39,576 nt of DNA from Nevskia sp. (GCA_031291075.1 JARLJS010000034.1:1-39576), one strand, 5' to 3'; counted from the first letter of the stretch, positions 7,238 through 18,391 are shown. The notes: a model not told the origin generated them from the letters alone. A program made the numbers and translations.

Positions 7238-9067
7238 TCAGTGCAGGCGCCGGATGCGGTCGGGCCGCGGCGGCTGCAGCGGCGAGTGGCCGGCAAGGTA
7301 GGCGCTGAGCGCCTCGATGTCGCTGCCGCCGTTGTGGGGGTTGCGTCCCTGCCTCAACAGGTTGAAGCCGTCACCGCCGTTGGCGAGGAAATCGCTGACC
7401 TCGATGCGATAGGTGCTCGTCTTGTCCACCGGCACACCGCCGATACGCAGGCTGCCGTCGACCACCTTGCCGGTCACCGGGTCGGCCGGCAGCCGCTCGT
7501 CCCAGGTATAGGTGAAGCCGCGCGACACCTCCAGGATTTTCGGCCCGCCTGGCACCGACCATTGCTGGCCGAGCAGGGCGTAGAGCTGCGCACCGCTCAG
7601 ATCCATGTCGACCAGGATGTCGCCGAACGGTTGCACGTTGAAGGCTTCGCCGTAGCTGACCTGGCCATCCGCCAGCCCCGCCGCGGGCGGATGGTAGTAG
7701 AAACTGTTGCGGATACCGCCACTGTTCATGAAGGCCACCACCGGGGGGTCGGGGTCGGATTGCGCGGCGGCCAGTTGCGCATCCGCGATCAGGTCGCCCA
7801 GCGGCGACTCACCGCTACCGTTCTCGGCGAGATTCTCTCCCGTGGTGGTGATGTCGGCCTCGATGCGACCCAGCACACGGTTGACCAGCGGCGCGGCCGC
7901 GGCGTCGTAGCGTTCGACCAGCGCGGCCAGGTCGCCCGACCTGGGCAGCGCGGGATAAGCCGCGGCGGCGGGATTGGCGGCGGTGTCGTTGACCACCGGT
8001 TGGTTGTCGGCGGAAATCGCGGTGATGGCGCCGCTGGCGGTATCCAGGCCCAGGTCCAGGGCGGTGACGAACTGACCGTATTTTCCCGCGCTGGTGTAGT
8101 AGACCCTGGAGCGGCGCGTGCCCTCGCCCTGCGGGCAGACATAGGGCCAGTGGGTGTGGCCGCTGATCACCAGCGGGATCGAGGGGTCGAGCCGGTCGAG
8201 CACGTCGGTCAGCGCGCCATCGGCCCCGGCGCAGCTCTTGTCGTCGAAACCTACGGAGGTATGCACACCCTGGTGTATCAACACCACCACGGCGTTGACA
8301 CCCTGCCGATGGATCTCGGGCAGCAGCGCGTTGGCGGCATCCGCCTCGTCGCCGAAACTCAAGCCTGCCACCCCGGCGGCGTTGACGAGACGCGGCGTGC
8401 CGCGCAACACCAGGCCGATGAAGGCGATGCCCACGCGACGGCCGCCGCCCACGTCGAAATACTTGACGGCATAAGGCGGGAACAGCGTTCTGCCGGTGGC
8501 GGTATCGGTGACGTTGGCGGCGAGATAACGGAAGCCGGCACCGGGAAAGCGTCCGTCGACGCAGGTGTCGGCGCCGACGGCGCCGCCCGGGAAACAACCT
8601 CCCTCCTGTTTGCGCAGCAACTCGGTCCGCCCCTGGTCGAACTCGTGATTGCCCACCGAGGTGAATTCCAGGCCCATCCCGCTCAGAGCGAGAATCGCCG
8701 GCTCGTCGTGGAACATCGCCGAGTCGAGCGGGCTGGCGCCGACCATGTCCCCCGCGCCCACGACGACGTTGAGAGGTTGCTGTTCCTTGAGCCGGCGGAT
8801 CAGCGTTGCCAGGTAGGCCGCGCCGCCCAATGGGACCTTGACCATCCGCTCCGGGGCGGACGGGTCCGGGACCGGCACCAGACCTGGCGGGTCGAGGTAA
8901 CCATGGAAATCGTTGATCGCCAGGACCCGCACGGTCGCGGTCGCTGGCTCAGGCGCTTCCGCGAGGTGGCTGCAGGCGCCCAGCAGCACCGCCGCCGCCA
9001 CCGCGGCGAGCCGTAACGCGCCAGGTCGGCCCGCGGTGCGGACGGCACGCGACGCCTTGGCCGGCAT
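7238..9067 (-). CDS. 5'-nucleotidase/2',3'-cyclic phosphodiesterase-type lipoprotein (UshA family)
   Basis: A 609-residue protein with a lipobox (LLGAC, Cys32), so probably anchored facing the periplasm. The metallophosphatase motifs are complete: NDFH (residues 52-55), GAGDMVGASP, GNHEFD and SGHTHWP. The C-terminal nucleotidase domain carries NSGGIRNSF, YGEAFNVQPFGD and SDFLANGGDGFN. The family removes phosphate from extracellular nucleotides for salvage. The start is the ATG at 9067, 20 bases after the FecR-gene stop. The open frame continues upstream to 10168, but that stretch is the shadow of the FecR gene. The lipid anchor differs from E. coli UshA, which is soluble. Confidence 0.9.
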   Translation of the reverse strand: MPAKASRAVRTAGRPGALRLAAVAAAVLLGACSHLAEAPEPATATVRVLAINDFHGYLDPPGLVPVPDPSAPERMVKVPLGGAAYLATLIRRLKEQQPLNVVVGAGDMVGASPLDSAMFHDEPAILALSGMGLEFTSVGNHEFDQGRTELLRKQEGGCFPGGAVGADTCVDGRFPGAGFRYLAANVTDTATGRTLFPPYAVKYFDVGGGRRVGIAFIGLVLRGTPRLVNAAGVAGLSFGDEADAANALLPEIHRQGVNAVVVLIHQGVHTSVGFDDKSCAGADGALTDVLDRLDPSIPLVISGHTHWPYVCPQGEGTRRSRVYYTSAGKYGQFVTALDLGLDTASGAITAISADNQPVVNDTAANPAAAAYPALPRSGDLAALVERYDAAAAPLVNRVLGRIEADITTTGENLAENGSGESPLGDLIADAQLAAAQSDPDPPVVAFMNSGGIRNSFYYHPPAAGLADGQVSYGEAFNVQPFGDILVDMDLSGAQLYALLGQQWSVPGGPKILEVSRGFTYTWDERLPADPVTGKVVDGSLRIGGVPVDKTSTYRIEVSDFLANGGDGFNLLRQGRNPHNGGSDIEALSAYLAGHSPLQPPRPDRIRRLH

Positions 9068-9087
9068 ACCAGGCCCTTGGAGGTTCG

Positions 9088-10035
9088 CTAGTGAGACGCC
9101 CCGGTCGAGGTCGTTGCAGTTGTCGTGCTGCCGGTGTTGTTGGACGAGGTCCCCACCACCACGCCGATCAATGCCCCGACGCCGGCGGTAACCCCGGCGC
9201 CCACCAGCAGGCTGCCACCCGCCACCGCCGATGCCGCAGGTACTCCGCCGGCCGCTACACCGGCACCGGCCGCGCCGGAAGTAACCGTCGACGCCGCGGC
9301 CGACTGGGCCGCCAGGAAGGCCGGCAGCCCGCCGAGGAGGTACTGGCTGCCGTCGGCCAGGGTGATGGCGTATTGGCCGGCGTCGAGCGTGACCGAACTG
9401 CCGGTGATGGAGGTCACCGTGATCTCGCCGCTGTTGACGCCGCTGACGACGGCGCCCGCCGGGGATTCGCCGGGGGGCAGCGCCTTCAACACCGAGGGGT
9501 CGGTCTGGCAGGCCTCGTCGCAGACCACGATCTCGTAGTCGGTGCCGCGGATGCCCATCGTCGCCACCGGCGTGCTCATCCGGTAATTGGCGTAGTCGGC
9601 GTGCGCGATGAGCCCGCTCACCGCGCGCAGGCCGCCCTTGAGCAGACGGAAGAAAGCCGACTGGCCGCCGCCGGCCACGGCCGCCGGGTTGGCGAGCGGC
9701 CGGGTTTGCGGCGCAGCCGGGGTCGGAGCCGCAGCCGGCGCCGGCGCGGCCACGCCATAACGGTAGCGCTCCACCTGGAAGCGGCTGTTCGGTCGCAGCA
9801 GCACCGTGCCGTCGTCGGTGAACTTGATCAGCGTATAACTGCCGGCGCCGGTTTCCACCGTATCGCCGTCGTACACCGTGTCGCCCTTGGCCAGCGCATG
9901 GGAGGTGCTGCCCGACGCCGCGGCCGACGCCTGACCGTTGAGCAAGGTGATGGTGCCCGCCGGCACCGGCTGTGCCATTGCAGCGACCGGAACCGCCGCC
10001 GCGAACAGAAACGAGGCAACGCGAATTGCACGCAT
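9088..10035 (-). CDS. Exported FecR-domain protein
   Basis: A 315-residue protein with a clear signal peptide (cleavage near AMA/Q, residue 21). A FecR-type domain follows: PAGTITLLNG, GDTVYDGDTVETGAGSYT and KFTDDGTVLLRPNS, then after an Ala/Pro-rich linker STPVATMGIRGTDYEIVVC. The C-terminal third is Gly/Ala/Val-rich and hydrophobic, then ends in a Ser/Thr tail. Unlike E. coli FecR there is no cytoplasmic anti-sigma part and no sigma factor gene nearby, so this belongs to the large group of exported FecR proteins of unknown role. The start is the ATG at 10035 with AAGGGGA five bases upstream. It is probably co-transcribed with the nucleotidase. Confidence 0.85.
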   Translation of the reverse strand: MRAIRVASFLFAAAVPVAAMAQPVPAGTITLLNGQASAAASGSTSHALAKGDTVYDGDTVETGAGSYTLIKFTDDGTVLLRPNSRFQVERYRYGVAAPAPAAAPTPAAPQTRPLANPAAVAGGGQSAFFRLLKGGLRAVSGLIAHADYANYRMSTPVATMGIRGTDYEIVVCDEACQTDPSVLKALPPGESPAGAVVSGVNSGEITVTSITGSSVTLDAGQYAITLADGSQYLLGGLPAFLAAQSAAASTVTSGAAGAGVAAGGVPAASAVAGGSLLVGAGVTAGVGALIGVVVGTSSNNTGSTTTATTSTGASH

Positions 10036-10259
10036 GAAATCCCCTTGATAATCCCCAGCACCCCGGATGAACGCGATCGGACTCCCGCCACGTCGTCGCC
10101 GGACGCCCCCGTTCCGGTGTCCGGCGCGACGCAACGAAGCCACAAATGAAGACGGGTAGTGACCGCAAAAAGTGTTCCGCTAGTATGTACCAGTTGCATC
10201 ATGACAACCACGACCGCGCACTACGCAAAACGCGCATTCCGTGCCTTCGTTCACAACTG

Positions 10260-10288
10260 TTTCCAGCCGGCTCGGGCACCGTCACAAT
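10260..10288 (+). promoter_or_regulatory. Possible xthA promoter; rest of the 10036-10329 spacer otherwise featureless
   Basis: TTTCCA (10260-10265), 17 bases, CACAAT (10283-10288): four of six matches in each hexamer, with the start about 35 bases before the xthA ATG. The 294-base spacer between the divergent FecR and xthA genes must also hold the FecR promoter, but I see no convincing hexamers for it. No RNA gene or repeat is recognisable there. Confidence 0.35.
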
Positions 10289-10329
10289 GCATGTCCGCCT
10301 CGCCCGCCTGAAATCGCCACGCCCTGCCC

Positions 10330-11097
10330 ATGAAGATCGCCACCTGGAACGTCAACTCCCTGCGCGTGCGCCTGCCGCAGCTGCTCGACTGGCTGCAGGG
10401 CAATCCCGCCGACGTCATCGGCCTGCAGGAGACCAAGCTGGTCGACGCCGACTTTCCGGCCGCCGAGATCGAAGCCGCCGGCTGGCACTGGGCACACAGC
10501 GGGCAAAAGACCTACAACGGCGTGGCCCTGCTCGCACGCGAGCCGCTGAGCGACGTGCACCGCGACCTGCCCGGCTTTGCCGACGAGCAGAAGCGCGTCA
10601 TCACCGCCACCGTGAAAGGCGTGCGCGTGGTCAACGTCTACGTCCCCAACGGGCAGGCGGTCGACTCAGACAAGTACGCCTACAAGCTGCGCTGGCTGGA
10701 GGCGCTGCGCGGCTACTTGCACTCCGAGTTGGCGGCGCACCCGCGCCTCGCGGTCACCGGCGATTACAACATCGCCCCGGCCGACGAGGACGTGCATGAC
10801 CCCGCGGCCTGGGCCGGCCAGGTGTTGTGCAGCCCGTTGGAACGGGCCGCGTTCGGCGCGCTGCTCGGTCTGGGACTGCGCGACAGTTTCCGCCTGTTTC
10901 CGCAGCCGCCGGCCAGCTTCACCTGGTGGGATTACCGCCAGGGTGCCTTCCGCCGCAACCTGGGCCTGCGTATCGACCACGTGCTGGCCTCCCTCCCGAT
11001 GGCGGAGAGCTGCCGGTCCTGCACCATCAATGTTGCGCTGCGACAAAACGACCGCCCGTCGGACCACACCCCGGTAACCGCCGAGTTCGTCCCCTAA
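10330..11097 (+). CDS. xthA: Exodeoxyribonuclease III
   Basis: A 255-residue ExoIII-family AP endonuclease/3'-5' exonuclease for base excision repair. Visible active-site elements are Asn7 (TWNVNS), Glu34 (GLQETK), the GDYNIAP Asp/Asn pair, LRIDHVLAS and the C-terminal SDHTP His. The length fits XthA (about 260). The ATG at 10330 gives the canonical MKIATWNVNSLR start, though the ribosome site is weak. This is one of two ExoIII-family genes in the window; the other (26798) is Crc-like. Confidence 0.93.
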   Translation: MKIATWNVNSLRVRLPQLLDWLQGNPADVIGLQETKLVDADFPAAEIEAAGWHWAHSGQKTYNGVALLAREPLSDVHRDLPGFADEQKRVITATVKGVRVVNVYVPNGQAVDSDKYAYKLRWLEALRGYLHSELAAHPRLAVTGDYNIAPADEDVHDPAAWAGQVLCSPLERAAFGALLGLGLRDSFRLFPQPPASFTWWDYRQGAFRRNLGLRIDHVLASLPMAESCRSCTINVALRQNDRPSDHTPVTAEFVP

Positions 11098-11113
11098 TGT
11101 GATTTACTTCACA
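11098..11113. promoter_or_regulatory. Perfect CRP-type binding site TGTGA-N6-TCACA
   Basis: TGTGATTTACTTCACA matches the CRP consensus half-sites exactly (11098-11102 and 11109-11113). It starts one base after the xthA stop, upstream of the HD-protein promoter, with its centre about 51 bases before the predicted transcription start. A chance match is unlikely in such GC-rich DNA. Gammaproteobacteria carry CRP, Vfr or Clp regulators with this specificity; none is encoded in the window. Confidence 0.65.
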
Positions 11114-11122
11114 CAATTTCGC

Positions 11123-11150
11123 TTGCATGGGCAGCGAGGCCCCCTAATAT
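11123..11150 (+). promoter_or_regulatory. Promoter of the HD-domain gene, suggesting a leaderless message
   Basis: TTGCAT (11123-11128), 16 bases, TAATAT (11145-11150). Seven bases after the -10 comes ATG at 11158, just where transcription should start. An ATG at 11149 would lie inside the -10 element. This supports 11158 as the true start. Confidence 0.45.
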
Positions 11151-11157
11151 GTGGGGT

Positions 11158-12219
11158 ATGCGTCACACTTCAGGGCCAAGTCCGGGGGGCCCGCCCCCAC
11201 AGCGCCGTAATCATTACGACGTGACGGACCGTGTCCGCATTTCACACCCGGCGGATGTGCGCCAGGCCGTGGGCAAGGTGCTCGAAGCACGCTACCCCGG
11301 CATTGAGCTGCACGCCGTGGATCACGCCTTCAATGTTTTCGGCCGGCTCTATGCCGGCTGGCTCCCCGGGTATTTTGGCTGCGACACCTGGTACCACGAC
11401 GCCCAGCACAGCCTGGACTGCGCGCTGGCGATGGCACGTCTGCTGGACGGCTATGACCGCAGCGTCGCCGAGCCGCAACGGCTGGGTGCCCGCCGCGCGG
11501 TGCTGGGCGTGATCATTGCCCTGTTCCACGATGCGGGCTACATCCGCCATGCCGGCGACACCGCCGGCAACGGCGCCGAGTTCACCCTGACCCACGTCAA
11601 GCGCAGCGGCGACTTCCTCAAGCAGTACCTGCCGCAGGTGGGTTTCGCCGCCGAAGCCGACCTGGCCAGCCGCGTGGTGCATTTCACCGGCTACGAGATC
11701 GCGCTGGACCGCATCGATGTATCCGAGCCGCTCGACCGCATGCTGGGCTTCCTGCTGGGTACGGCCGACGTGCTGGCGCAGACCGCCGACCGCTGCTACA
11801 TCGAGAAGTGCCGCGACTACCTGTACCGCGAGTTCGAATACTGCGGCCTCGCCGGCAAGCGCCGGCAGGGAGCCCCGCAACCGATCTACAGCTCGGCCGA
11901 GGATCTGCTGACGCGAACCCCCGACTACAACCACAAGCTGTGGGAAGAGCGGCTCGACGGCTACTTCGGCGGCGCCCACCATTACCTCGAAGCGCACTTC
12001 GGCGGCGGCAACCCGTACCGCGATTGCGTCGCCGAGAACATGAAGCGCATCGAGGCCATGATCGCGCGCGGCTCCTTCGCCGGCCTCAGCCGCCGTCCGC
12101 AGGTGATCGGCGCGCACGAACTCCGCAGCATCCTGAGCCGCGTGGCCCGGCCCAGGCGCCCGGCGCAGACGCAGCGGCAACGGCAGCCCGCAGCCCCGTC
12201 CAGGGCCAGGGCTGCGTAG
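11158..12219 (+). CDS. HD-domain phosphohydrolase, class I cyclic-nucleotide phosphodiesterase-like
   Basis: A 353-residue protein. The region YHDAQHSLDCALAMARLL (His80, His84) resembles the YHN-x2-HA-x-DV signature of class I cyclic nucleotide phosphodiesterases, and LFHDAGYIRHAGD (His124-Asp125) supplies the HD metal pair. The region after HD is longer than in eukaryotic PDEs, so it is a relative rather than a clear member. The rest is predicted helical; the C-terminus is Arg/Ala-rich. I chose ATG 11158 because it coincides with the predicted transcription start; ATG 11149 and GTG 11221 (332 residues) are alternatives, and none has a good ribosome site. A perfect CRP site lies upstream. The substrate is unknown; a cyclic nucleotide is a guess. 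The gene is convergent with ggt, with stops 5 bases apart. Confidence 0.7.
   Translation: MRHTSGPSPGGPPPQRRNHYDVTDRVRISHPADVRQAVGKVLEARYPGIELHAVDHAFNVFGRLYAGWLPGYFGCDTWYHDAQHSLDCALAMARLLDGYDRSVAEPQRLGARRAVLGVIIALFHDAGYIRHAGDTAGNGAEFTLTHVKRSGDFLKQYLPQVGFAAEADLASRVVHFTGYEIALDRIDVSEPLDRMLGFLLGTADVLAQTADRCYIEKCRDYLYREFEYCGLAGKRRQGAPQPIYSSAEDLLTRTPDYNHKLWEERLDGYFGGAHHYLEAHFGGGNPYRDCVAENMKRIEAMIARGSFAGLSRRPQVIGAHELRSILSRVARPRRPAQTQRQRQPAAPSRARAA
11206..11218. promoter_or_regulatory. Perfect 13-base palindrome near the 5' end of the HD-domain gene
   Basis: CGTAAT-C-ATTACG lies 48 bases into the HD-protein frame, just before the alternative GTG start at 11221. It follows a G-run/C-run hairpin around 11183-11197. 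It could be an operator or a mark of a 5' untranslated region if translation really begins at 11221. Function is unknown. Confidence 0.3.
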
Positions 12220-12224
12220 CGCCC

Positions 12225-14386
<2,162 letters not shown>

Positions 14387-14878
14387 CTATTTCTTGCCCC
14401 GGCCAAAACGTTCCAGCAGCACCGGCACCACCGCCTTGGGCACCAGCTTCTTCACCGGCGCGCCCAGCCCGGTCAGCTCCCGCACCAGGCTGGACGACAG
14501 GTGCGCATATTGCGGCGAGGGCGCCAGCAGCACGGTATCGAGTTCCGGGTAGAGGTCGCGGTTCATCACCGCCATCTGCTTTTCGTAATCGACGTCCCCC
14601 ACGGTGCGCACACCGCGCACCAGCACGGTCACGCCGTGTTCGCGGGCGAAGTCCACCACCAGGCCGGTGAAGCCCTTGACCTCCACGTTGTCGAGATCCG
14701 CGGCGGCGGCCTGCACCAGTGCTATTCGTTCGTCGAGCGTGAAGCGGGGATTCTTGGAGGGATTGAGCCCCACCGCGACGATCAGCCTGGGAAACATCCG
14801 CGCGGCGCGATGGATGATGTCGTTGTGGCCGAGGGTGATCGGATCGAAGGTTCCCGAATAGGCGGCAATGACGCTCAA
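14387..14878 (-). CDS. coaD: Phosphopantetheine adenylyltransferase
   Basis: A 163-residue nucleotidyltransferase that makes dephospho-CoA from phosphopantetheine and ATP. Signature motifs: YSGTFDPITLGH at the N-terminus (T/HxGH), VRGVRTVGDVDYE, and the C-terminal SSSLVREL. The start is a TTG at 14876-14878, overlapping the rsmD stop as TTGA. The frame stays open upstream but only as a shadow of rsmD, and no ATG or GTG gives a family-like length (E. coli CoaD is 159). The rsmD-coaD order is standard. Confidence 0.93.
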   Translation of the reverse strand: MSVIAAYSGTFDPITLGHNDIIHRAARMFPRLIVAVGLNPSKNPRFTLDERIALVQAAAADLDNVEVKGFTGLVVDFAREHGVTVLVRGVRTVGDVDYEKQMAVMNRDLYPELDTVLLAPSPQYAHLSSSLVRELTGLGAPVKKLVPKAVVPVLLERFGRGKK

Positions 14879-15453
14879 GTGCGTACTCCCAGTACGGGGT
14901 AGGTGGCGAGGCCGTAGCTTACCTGACCGGCGGCCTTCTCTTTCAACAGGGCATAGCCGGCCGGTAGCGGCGGCGGCTGGCCTTTGGACCACTCCAGGTA
15001 GATGCGGTGCACCGGCGCCAGCACCGGCGGCAGGGCGGCCAGGACCGGCGCCAGCAAACCGCTGCCATAGGGCGGATCGAGGAAGACGACGTCGTAGCGG
15101 CGGCTGGCGGCGCGCAGCCAGCCGAGACCGTCGGCCTGCACGATCTCGGCACGGGATCCCGCTCCGAGCGCGCCGGCGGCGGCGCGGATCGCCGCCACCT
15201 GCGCCGCGCCCTGCTCCACGAAGCTGACGTGGGCGGCCCCGCGCGACAAGGCCTCGAAGCCGAGGGCGCCGCTGCCGGCGAACAGGTCGAGGCAGCTCGC
15301 GCCATCGATCAACGGGGCCAGCCAGTCGAACAGGGTCTGGCGCACGCGGTCGGGCGTGGGGCGCACACCCACGTCGGCGTCGAATGCGATCAGGCGGCTG
15401 CGCCACTCGCCGCCGATGATGCGCAGGGTGCCCAGCCGCCGTCGTCCGCTCAC
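14875..15453 (-). CDS. rsmD: 16S rRNA (guanine966-N2)-methyltransferase RsmD
   Basis: A 192-residue SAM-dependent methyltransferase that modifies G966 of 16S rRNA. Motif I DLFAGSGALGFEALSRGA and the catalytic FLDPPYGSG are clear. The opening RIIGGEWRSRLI and VRPTPDRVRQTLFDWL are the usual RsmD N-terminal blocks. Length is normal. It lies 16 bases after a membrane-protein gene and overlaps coaD by 4 bases. Confidence 0.94.
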   Translation of the reverse strand: MSGRRRLGTLRIIGGEWRSRLIAFDADVGVRPTPDRVRQTLFDWLAPLIDGASCLDLFAGSGALGFEALSRGAAHVSFVEQGAAQVAAIRAAAGALGAGSRAEIVQADGLGWLRAASRRYDVVFLDPPYGSGLLAPVLAALPPVLAPVHRIYLEWSKGQPPPLPAGYALLKEKAAGQVSYGLATYPVLGVRT

Positions 15454-15469
15454 CGCGGGTCGCCGCCCG

Positions 15470-15982
15470 TCAGGGCGTCCGCCCGGACGCGGCGGCGGCG
15501 TCCGGCGGCGCGGCGCCCGGCACCAGCAGCGGGTGCAGACGCGTCAGGTACGACGGCAACAGCGCGGCCGCGCAGAGCAGCAAGAGCGCGCCCGCCGCCC
15601 CGACGATGCCGAGACGGCGGCTGCGCCGTGCCTGCGCCTGCTTGGCCGCGCCGCTGAGAATCTTCATGTCGTGGAACAGCCGCATGTGCGGCAACGGATA
15701 GCTCGCCGCTGCCGCGATGATCCGGCTCTGGCGCAACCAGTAGAGCGCCAGCCCGGCGAGCAGCAGCGCGCAGCCATAGAGGACCCCGTCCAGCACCGCC
15801 GCCACCAGCCGCGCCGAAGTCCCCATCTGCTCCGGTGTCTCCACCGGCAGGCGATCGAGGTAGGACTGGAACCAGTGCCAGCCACCGAACAGCAGGCCGG
15901 CGCACACCAGCACCAGCAGCAGCGAGTTCCTGCGCACCGCCGGATCCGCCTTGTGGATCGCGGCGGCACCCGCTTCAGACAT
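15470..15982 (-). CDS. Hypothetical membrane protein, three predicted transmembrane segments
   Basis: 170 residues, not recognised. Hydrophobic segments are at about 19-42, 59-84 and 123-145; a positively charged stretch ([10 protein letters not shown]) precedes the third, suggesting a cytoplasmic loop there. The C-terminus is Ala/Pro-rich. The start ATG at 15982 overlaps the end of tldD by 8 bases and the stop is 16 bases before rsmD, so it is a full member of the tldD-rsmD-coaD transcription unit. The overlaps argue that it is a real gene. Confidence 0.75.
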   Translation of the reverse strand: MSEAGAAAIHKADPAVRRNSLLLVLVCAGLLFGGWHWFQSYLDRLPVETPEQMGTSARLVAAVLDGVLYGCALLLAGLALYWLRQSRIIAAAASYPLPHMRLFHDMKILSGAAKQAQARRSRRLGIVGAAGALLLLCAAALLPSYLTRLHPLLVPGAAPPDAAAASGRTP

Positions 15983-17417
15983 GCGTGCCGCCGACCGTCA
16001 TGGCGTCGATCTTCAAGGTGGGCTGGCCCACCCCCACCGGCACACTCTGGCCGTCCTTGCCGCACACGCCGATGCCGGTGTCGAGCTTGAGGTCGGTGCC
16101 CAGCATCGACACGCGCGACAGCGTTTCCGGGCCGTTGCCGGTCAGCGTGGCGCCCTTCACCGGGCGGGTCACCTTGCCGTCCTCGATCAGGTAAGCCTCG
16201 CTGGCGGAGAACACGTAGTTGCCGTTGGTGATGTCGACCTGGCCGCCGGCGAAGTTCACCGCGTACAGGCCCTTCTTCACCGAGCGGATGATCTCCTCGG
16301 GATCGTGTGGTCCGGCCAGAAGATAGGTGTTGGTCATGCGCGGCATGGGCAGGTGGGCGAAGGACTCGCGCCGGCCGTTGCCGGTCGGCTGCATGCCCAT
16401 CAGCCGCGCGTTGAGCTTGTCCTGGATGTAACCCCTGAGCACACCCTTCTCGATCAGCATGGTGCACTGGCTGGGCGTGCCCTCGTCGTCCAGGCTCAGC
16501 GAGCCGCGGCGGCTGGGCAGGGTGCCGTCGTCGACCACGCTGCACAGCGGGCTCGCCACCTGCTGGCCGATGCGGCCGGAATAAGCGGAAGTGCCCTTGC
16601 GGTTGAAGTCGCCTTCCAGGCCGTGGCCGACGGCCTCGTGCAGCATCACGCCGGGCCAGCCCGGCCCGAGCACCACCGGCATCGAGCCGGCCGGCGCCGG
16701 CACCGCGCCCAGCAGGGTCACCGCCTGCCGCACGGCTTCGTGCGCGTACTTCTCCACCGCGTCGCCGCTGAAGAAATCGGCGTAGATGCCGCGGCCGCCG
16801 CCGCCGGTGCTGGCCTGCTCACGGCGACCCTTGTCCTCGACGATCACCGACACGTTGAAGCGCACCAGCGGGCGTACGTCCGCCGCCAGCGTGCCGTCGG
16901 TCGCCGCCACCAGCACCACCTCGTGGCTGCCGGCCAGCGTCACCATCACCTGGGTGATGCGCGGATCGGCAGCGCGGGCGGCGGCATCGGCGCGCCGCAG
17001 CAGCTCCAGCTTCTTCTCCACCGGCCAGCTGTCCAGCGGGTTCGCCGCAGCGTACAGCGCCGGCGCGGAGGTATGACGAGCCGCCGCCAGGGTGCCGCTC
17101 TGGCCCTGCCGCACGATCGCGGTGGCGGCGCCGGCGGCATCGTTCAACGCCGGCAGCGCGATCTCGTCGGAGTAGGCGAAGCCCTGCTTTTCACCCGCCA
17201 GCGCGCGCACCCCCACGCCCTGCTGGGTGTGGTGGGCGCCCTGCTTGACGATACCGTCCTCCAGGAACCAGCTCTCGGTGACCGCGTGCTGGAAATAGAG
17301 GTCGGCGGCGTCGACACCGGGACGCATCAGGCTGCCCAGCACGCGCTCGATGCGCGACTGGTCGAGTTCCGCGGGCGCCAGCAGGGTGTTGCGGGCGAGG
17401 TCGAGCGACTGGTTCAT
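15975..17417 (-). CDS. tldD: Metalloprotease TldD
   Basis: A 480-residue TldD, which with PmbA/TldE forms a protease that trims peptides such as modified microcins and degrades CcdA in E. coli. The HEAVGH zinc motif is at residues 260-265, followed by GLEGD. Other family blocks are [26 protein letters not shown] and [15 protein letters not shown]. Length matches E. coli TldD (481). pmbA is not in the window, as usual, since it is unlinked or distant. It lies 119 bases downstream of the nitrilase gene; that gap shows nothing notable. Confidence 0.95.
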   Translation of the reverse strand: MNQSLDLARNTLLAPAELDQSRIERVLGSLMRPGVDAADLYFQHAVTESWFLEDGIVKQGAHHTQQGVGVRALAGEKQGFAYSDEIALPALNDAAGAATAIVRQGQSGTLAAARHTSAPALYAAANPLDSWPVEKKLELLRRADAAARAADPRITQVMVTLAGSHEVVLVAATDGTLAADVRPLVRFNVSVIVEDKGRREQASTGGGGRGIYADFFSGDAVEKYAHEAVRQAVTLLGAVPAPAGSMPVVLGPGWPGVMLHEAVGHGLEGDFNRKGTSAYSGRIGQQVASPLCSVVDDGTLPSRRGSLSLDDEGTPSQCTMLIEKGVLRGYIQDKLNARLMGMQPTGNGRRESFAHLPMPRMTNTYLLAGPHDPEEIIRSVKKGLYAVNFAGGQVDITNGNYVFSASEAYLIEDGKVTRPVKGATLTGNGPETLSRVSMLGTDLKLDTGIGVCGKDGQSVPVGVGQPTLKIDAMTVGGTHV

Positions 17418-17536
17418 GGGAGGGATATGTGGTGGCGCGAGGCGCTTGCAAGGGGCCCCGTCAACAGGCCGTCAGGCAATTTGCCCCATTTCCGCGCAAA
17501 CTGGAAGCCGGCCCCGGCAGCGGACCCTGCGGCGCG

Positions 17537-18391
17537 TCACATGCGGCGGTGCTGCAGGGCCGGAAAGCTGCCGCGCACCTGCTCCAGCCGCTCGCGGGCC
17601 AGCGGCGCGGCAACTACGCCGTCACCGGCTTCCTGCTGGGCCAGGATCTCGCCCCAGGGATCGACGATGAGGCTGTGGCCGTGGGTGGCACGCCCGGCGG
17701 CGTGGCTGCCGTATTGCGCCGGCGCGATCACGAAACACTGGTTTTCGATGGCGCGCGCGCGCAACAGCACCTCCCAGTGCGCGTGGCCGGTGCGGGCGGT
17801 GAACGCCGCCGGGACGCACAGCACCTCGGCGCCCTGCGCCGACAGCGCGCGGTACAGCTCGGGGAAGCGCAGGTCATAGCACACGCTGAGGCCGAGCCGG
17901 CCGACCGGCGTGTCCACCACCACCGCCTTCGGTTCGCCCCCGGCGATGGTGGCCGACTCGCGGTAGCGCTCCGGCGCGGCGCCGGCCTCCCCGCCCCCCG
18001 GCGGCACCTCGACGTCGAACAGGTGGATCTTGTCGTAGCGCGCCACGCGCTGGCCGCGATCGTCGTACACCAGGCAGGCCGCGTAGACCTTGCCGGGATC
18101 GCCCGGCACCGCCAGCGGCACCGTGCCGGCGACGATCCACAACCCGAGTCCGCGCGCCGCGGCCGCCACGAAATCCTGGATCGGACCGTGACCGTCGGCC
18201 TCGGCGATGGCCAGCTTGTCGCGCTCCTTGGCGCCCATGAAGGCGAAGTTCTCCGGCAGCGCCGCCAGCACGACGCCGGCATCCGCCGCCTCGCGCAACA
18301 GGTACAGCGCGGCCACCAGGTTCTCATCGCGGTCGGCCAGCGAGCTGAGCTGGATCGCGGCGGCCAGCGGCGGAGCGGCGTCGGTGTTCAT
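17537..18391 (-). CDS. Carbon-nitrogen hydrolase (nitrilase superfamily, Nit1/deaminated-glutathione amidase-like)
   Basis: A 284-residue amidase with the catalytic triad Glu47 (LPENFAF), Lys121 (RYDKIHLFD) and Cys171 ([13 protein letters not shown]). The closest described group is Nit1/YbeM-like omega-amidase acting on deaminated glutathione, a metabolite-repair role, so the nearby ggt is at least thematically linked. The start ATG 18391 lies six bases after a TATAGT -10 element, so the message may be leaderless. The order yhdP-nitrilase-tldD is conserved in Pseudomonas relatives. Confidence 0.9.
   Translation of the reverse strand: MNTDAAPPLAAAIQLSSLADRDENLVAALYLLREAADAGVVLAALPENFAFMGAKERDKLAIAEADGHGPIQDFVAAAARGLGLWIVAGTVPLAVPGDPGKVYAACLVYDDRGQRVARYDKIHLFDVEVPPGGGEAGAAPERYRESATIAGGEPKAVVVDTPVGRLGLSVCYDLRFPELYRALSAQGAEVLCVPAAFTARTGHAHWEVLLRARAIENQCFVIAPAQYGSHAAGRATHGHSLIVDPWGEILAQQEAGDGVVAAPLARERLEQVRGSFPALQHRRM

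Noticed and set aside
7238-10168. One 976-residue protein spanning nucleotidase and upstream frame
   Set aside because: The N-terminal 366 residues are the out-of-frame shadow of the FecR gene; the nucleotidase has its own ATG and lipoprotein signal at 9067.
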